Below are positions 60,570 through 64,000 of a stretch of DNA of 64,000 bases, in pieces. Origin of the DNA: Nymphaea colorata. Taxonomy: Eukaryota > Streptophyta > Magnoliopsida > Nymphaeales > Nymphaeaceae. The notes beneath the pieces are model-generated. The model searched no databases, was not told the DNA's origin, and was given only the letters and a program-made list of their open reading frames with translations. The position numbers and the translations under genes are program-made. The stretch covers positions 14,796,854 to 14,860,853 of the forward strand of contig NC_045147.1 in NCBI RefSeq assembly GCF_008831285.2, written 5' to 3'. The first letter of the stretch is position 1; each line of letters begins with the position of its first letter.

Positions 60570-61813
60570 CAGTTTAGATCGGATTTACCAAGCTTTTGTT
60601 TGGCCAAAAATATCTGACCCCAAAACCTAACCCGGCTCTAGACTCAACATGTTAAGAAGCATAGATGAAGAATAACGAGGAAGAAGGAGAAAATGCCAAA
60701 TCTCGGAATCCAAATGTTTGGCTTTTAACAAATTTGACCATGGACTTTTTGCTGATTGCAACCAAAGTTGCACCTTGCACTAAAAAATAACGGGACACTC
60801 AGCCTTTTAGAAGCACCTGCATTATAAGTTTTTCACACTACTGCTACTGTTCATGAGAACCGCTAAAATATTATCAAGTGCTGTCATGATAGAGAACCCA
60901 TACTTCATATATTTGTTAGAAATGTCACAAAGGTTGAAAGGTGGTCACGGAAAATTTAAATTTATTTGATGCACGAAGGATGTAGCTTAAACCCTCAAAT
61001 GTGCCTGTCGAATTCCCAGCACTTTTTTCAAAGCCAGTTCTTTCAACATATCCTTCTATCTTCCTATTAGTGATTGAGCTTGGTATTTGGATGGTTCAAT
61101 TGATATACTATTACGGATGAAAATAACCACAAGGCAAAGAATTAATGGAAGTCTTACCAGAATGGTGTCTGGATAATTCATTCTTATCCAGACACTAAAA
61201 AGTGCAAGCATGACAGGTAGTTTTGCAGCTCGTTCATTGTCCAGGGCTTGGTCATAATAGCGCTTAGCCAAGTGGAGGTCATATGGAAGTCCTTCTCCAT
61301 GTTCATGCATGTACCCGAGGTTGAACATTGCCTGAGCATTCAACTTAGAGTGCGCGTAAGCTTCTGCTGCACGCTCATAATCCCTGTCTGTACCCTGCAA
61401 AGCAAACATGGGAAGCATCCTTGATCCTTATCTCTCTTTCTCTCGCACACACACACAAAAAGAGAGAGAGAGAGAGAGGGAGAGAGTACCCGCCCATAAT
61501 AATATGCATCACCAATGAGCAGCGCCGCATGCTCATTACCCTGTTCAGAAGCATGCCACCACAAACTATGTGCTCGTTGATGCCTTTCTGTGTTTGTACA
61601 AAATCCAGCTTCTCCCATGCATAAACTGCGCTCACCATATCTGTCAAGAATCCATGCTGCACTGCTCTGCGCAACCTCATATCCCATCTCTGCCATTCTT
61701 GAGTATATAAAGAAGGCTTTCCCTATTTCACCTTTCAAGTATGATTCAAGAGCCCAGCGTGACAAGGAACCCCAAGGTCCTCGTTCTGCAACTGATTTGT
61801 ACAAAGTTGTGGC
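60124..61813 (-). CDS. HRD3A: HRD3A/SEL1L ERAD component, 3' end (partial)
   Basis: HRD3A (EBS5 in Arabidopsis, SEL1L in animals) is the ER-membrane partner of the HRD1 ubiquitin ligase. It receives misfolded glycoproteins for degradation. Three C-terminal exons are visible in transcript order: 61813-61490, 61394-61158 and 60315-60124. All are phase 0 with GT-AG borders and give 250 residues to the stop. Sel1 repeats are clear: [20 protein letters not shown] with [20 protein letters not shown], then [14 protein letters not shown]-like and [19 protein letters not shown] with AKRYYDQA. A single transmembrane helix ([16 protein letters not shown]) precedes a short basic tail, as in plant HRD3. 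The upstream exons lie beyond at least 2.2 kb of intron and out of the window. The gene is convergent with MGST3. Confidence 0.93.
60526..60567. repeat. (TA)n microsatellite in an HRD3A intron
   Basis: About 21 TA units lie within the last intron of HRD3A (60316-61157). Confidence 0.95.
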
Positions 61814-64000
61814 CTGCAAGCGAGAATACAAGAAATGGTCATGGCCTGTGAGATTGACAACAGATCTTGAAAGACACAATAAGCAGCATGATAGGAGTCA
61901 AGCTAGAATCATTCGGTGGACGAATGATTTCCATGTACCACAAATGATTCCCATATCCATTGTCACAGATTTTGGTTACAGTTCTGAAACCATCATGAAA
62001 TTAAACATAGATCTCCCAAAATGATAATAAAAGAGAAAACAGTCTGGTCTTTTCAAGTATAATTTTTTTTATTTCAGTTATTATCTTTATTTCTTTCGTG
62101 TTTTAGACATGTTTCCTGTTCTCTTTCATACTTGTCTAGTTGTTTGTTTTGTCATGTCTCATAAATGAGGGCTTTCTATGCAAGGTTATTTCATTTTCAT
62201 TTTTGTAGTTATCACCACTCTTAGTTTTTTACATGCTGAGATTTTTATAAGAGTTCCCCAGGATTGATAAGAAAATCTATAATATCGTAACTTTGTCCAC
62301 ATTTTTTCACTTGAGCCTTAATTCCTTGTTGTTCATTTTTTTTTTCTCAACAAGAGCCAAACTTTGTGACACTATTAGAAACCATGTTATTATTTTTAAG
62401 TAATTTTGCAATTTGGCCATCAAGTTATTGGCACTATATGGGCTCTTATTTAATTTTTTATATCCTTGAATAACACATCTAAGCATGTAACTTGCAAAAA
62501 CTCACACACACACACACTCTCTTTCTCTCTCTCTCTCTCTCCTCGTTGATTTGAGTAATAGATACAAATCAGTCTTGACTATTACCCAGCGAAAGCGGAG
62601 TCTTATGATAACAAATAAACATCAAAAGGATACCAGAAGAACTCCAAACTAAGAGGACCTTTAAATGTAAAAAATAACAACCATTAATAAAAAATCAGTT
62701 AAATGATAACCCTTTTGCAGACCATGTAAATAAAGGTTATATAATCAATCAAATGTAAAAAAGATTATTAGAATATAAAAAAATAGAAAGGAAGAGAAGA
62801 CACATTTTTTTGTTAAAGAACATACATGCAAAAGCAATCCTGAGATTTCTGCATCTAACTCAATATTATTAATACTTATGAATTCCTACAGTTTCAAGGA
62901 TTATAATAGATTATCATTCAAACATCAATTCTAAATTTGTAGCTTAGTGACACAATTCTTTGGATTAATTATCAATATATGTGATTACTAATTAAGCCAT
63001 CCGACTCAAGCCCCAATTTTAGACTTTTAGTTATGATGTGGTTAGCAAGCTTGCCTAAGACCTACCAATTAAGAGTGCACGACAGGCCGGGCCTGGGCCG
63101 TAAAAGGGCCTCCGGCCAGACAACTTCTTAGGCTGGCCGAGTCCAGTCGGGCCTGACAATATATATATTTTGTATGACATTTTTTATATATTTTTCATTA
63201 TAAATATATGTTTATATATTAAATTCATATATTTTAAAATAATTTTTATTAAAATCAGGCTGCACCAGGCCATACGCATGGGCTCAAGCCCAACTTTGAA
63301 TTGAGAGGGCCAGCCCGGCCCGGCCTGATGCCCAGCGTTACTACCAATCTAAGTAGGCACATGAAAGCATCTAGCTGACAACAAGTAGTCTGTTTTGCCA
63401 CGCATTGATTAGGGGAAGACTTGGCTGCAACCAAGTCGGCCCAAAAGGGTCTAAAAGTTGAGAAAGGTTTAAGACTGCACGTGGACTAGAGAACTGAGAA
63501 AGAAAAAATAAATTAGAACAAAATGGTGATTTCAGATTAAGGACATGCATATTGCAGTTTGAACAGAAATTGCCTAATAGCAGAAGCCAGAGATTATTGA
63601 TGGGGTGCAGGTGGAGCATTTTTAGAAAGACATAGCCGCAGGTGCGCGTGTTTGTGTGCATATATGTATATATAAATATACAAACAACAAAATTAACAAG
63701 TAATAATTAGCAAGCCACGATTCTATCAATGATTCAACCAAAAAGAAAAAGCAAATTGTTTGCTGCTGCAGCCACACCCAAGTTATGTTGACTCTGGTGC
63801 GGCATTAGTCAGTGTTACTTAAAAGATGACACGACAAGTGGAAGCCAGAGGCAGCCAACCAACAAGCGTTTGATGAATTGGAAGAAAACAAACAAAGAAT
63901 ATAAAAAGAAGGATTATCAGAACTTGAATTGGAAGTGGAAAGGGAATCACACTATTACGATATTTTGCTAACATTATTAACAGCATTCAGAATCTTCAGA
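61814..64000 (-). other. HRD3A intron (incomplete)
   Basis: The DNA upstream of exon 61813 is AT-rich and I find no further Sel1-repeat coding on the minus strand, so it appears to be one long intron running off the window. It contains CA/CT runs near 62500-62541 and a GC-ended MITE-like repeat at 63083-63340. Confidence 0.5.
63083..63340. mobile_element. MITE-like element with GC-rich inverted ends
   Basis: The left end is AGGCCGGGCCTGGGCC and the right end GGCCAGCCCGGCCCGGCCTG. These are imperfect inverted repeats around a TA-rich core of about 200 bp. No coding capacity is seen. GC-ended, AT-cored repeats of this kind are common in plant introns; the superfamily is not resolved. Confidence 0.5.

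Noticed and set aside
61421-62024. Plus-strand frames over the HRD3A exons
   Set aside because: They are antisense to clear Sel1-repeat coding and partly made by a GA repeat.

Overview
The window is nuclear DNA of a flowering plant. Spliced genes with GT-AG introns, a plant-only transcription factor (SOG1), a DUF26 secreted protein, a GeBP-type factor and leucoanthocyanidin reductases (LAR) all point there. The background is AT-rich, with many (TA)n, (CT)n and (GA)n microsatellites, a degraded LINE and MITE-like repeats. I cannot fix the species or order from the sequence alone.

Layout. 1-5.7 kb: gene-poor flank with microsatellites and a 75-bp tandem repeat. 5.7-10.1 kb (+): a complete seven-exon SOG1, the plant DNA-damage regulator, including an 8-nt first coding exon and a second exon that simple ORF calling does not show. 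10.1-12.6 kb: intergenic, with a decayed LINE 3' end (-). 12.7-43.8 kb: an accessory block of four related segmental units, each carrying a LAR gene or remnant. Copy 1 (+, 19.3-21.4 kb) and copy 2 (-, 22.4-25.0 kb) are complete five-exon genes lying tail to tail. Copy 3 (+, 30.5-31.5 kb) has lost exons 1-2, with a short inverted exon-2 remnant at the scar. Copy 4 (+, 39.1-40.4 kb) has lost exon 5. 44.1-44.9 kb (-): an intronless, GC-rich, secreted double-DUF26 (ginkbilobin-like) protein with a TATA box and two W-boxes. 45-53.7 kb: mostly unassigned, with a three-copy minisatellite of about 200 bp. 53.8-54.8 kb (-): a GeBP/STKL (DUF573) transcription factor. 57.3-58.5 kb (+): a four-exon microsomal glutathione S-transferase 3 (MAPEG). 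60.1-61.8 kb (-), continuing beyond the window: the 3' end of HRD3A/SEL1L, the ER-associated degradation adaptor.

How the genes relate. The unique genes (SOG1, DUF26, GeBP, MGST3, HRD3A) do not form a pathway. The LAR block is the distinctive part. LAR makes catechin-type flavan-3-ols for proanthocyanidins, and here it has been amplified with several kb of flanking DNA in both orientations. The tail-to-tail pair of intact genes forms a long inverted repeat that could yield double-stranded RNA by read-through. This resembles the chalcone synthase inverted repeats known to silence pigment genes in soybean. That is the best candidate here for an undescribed regulatory arrangement, and it is an inference from arrangement only.
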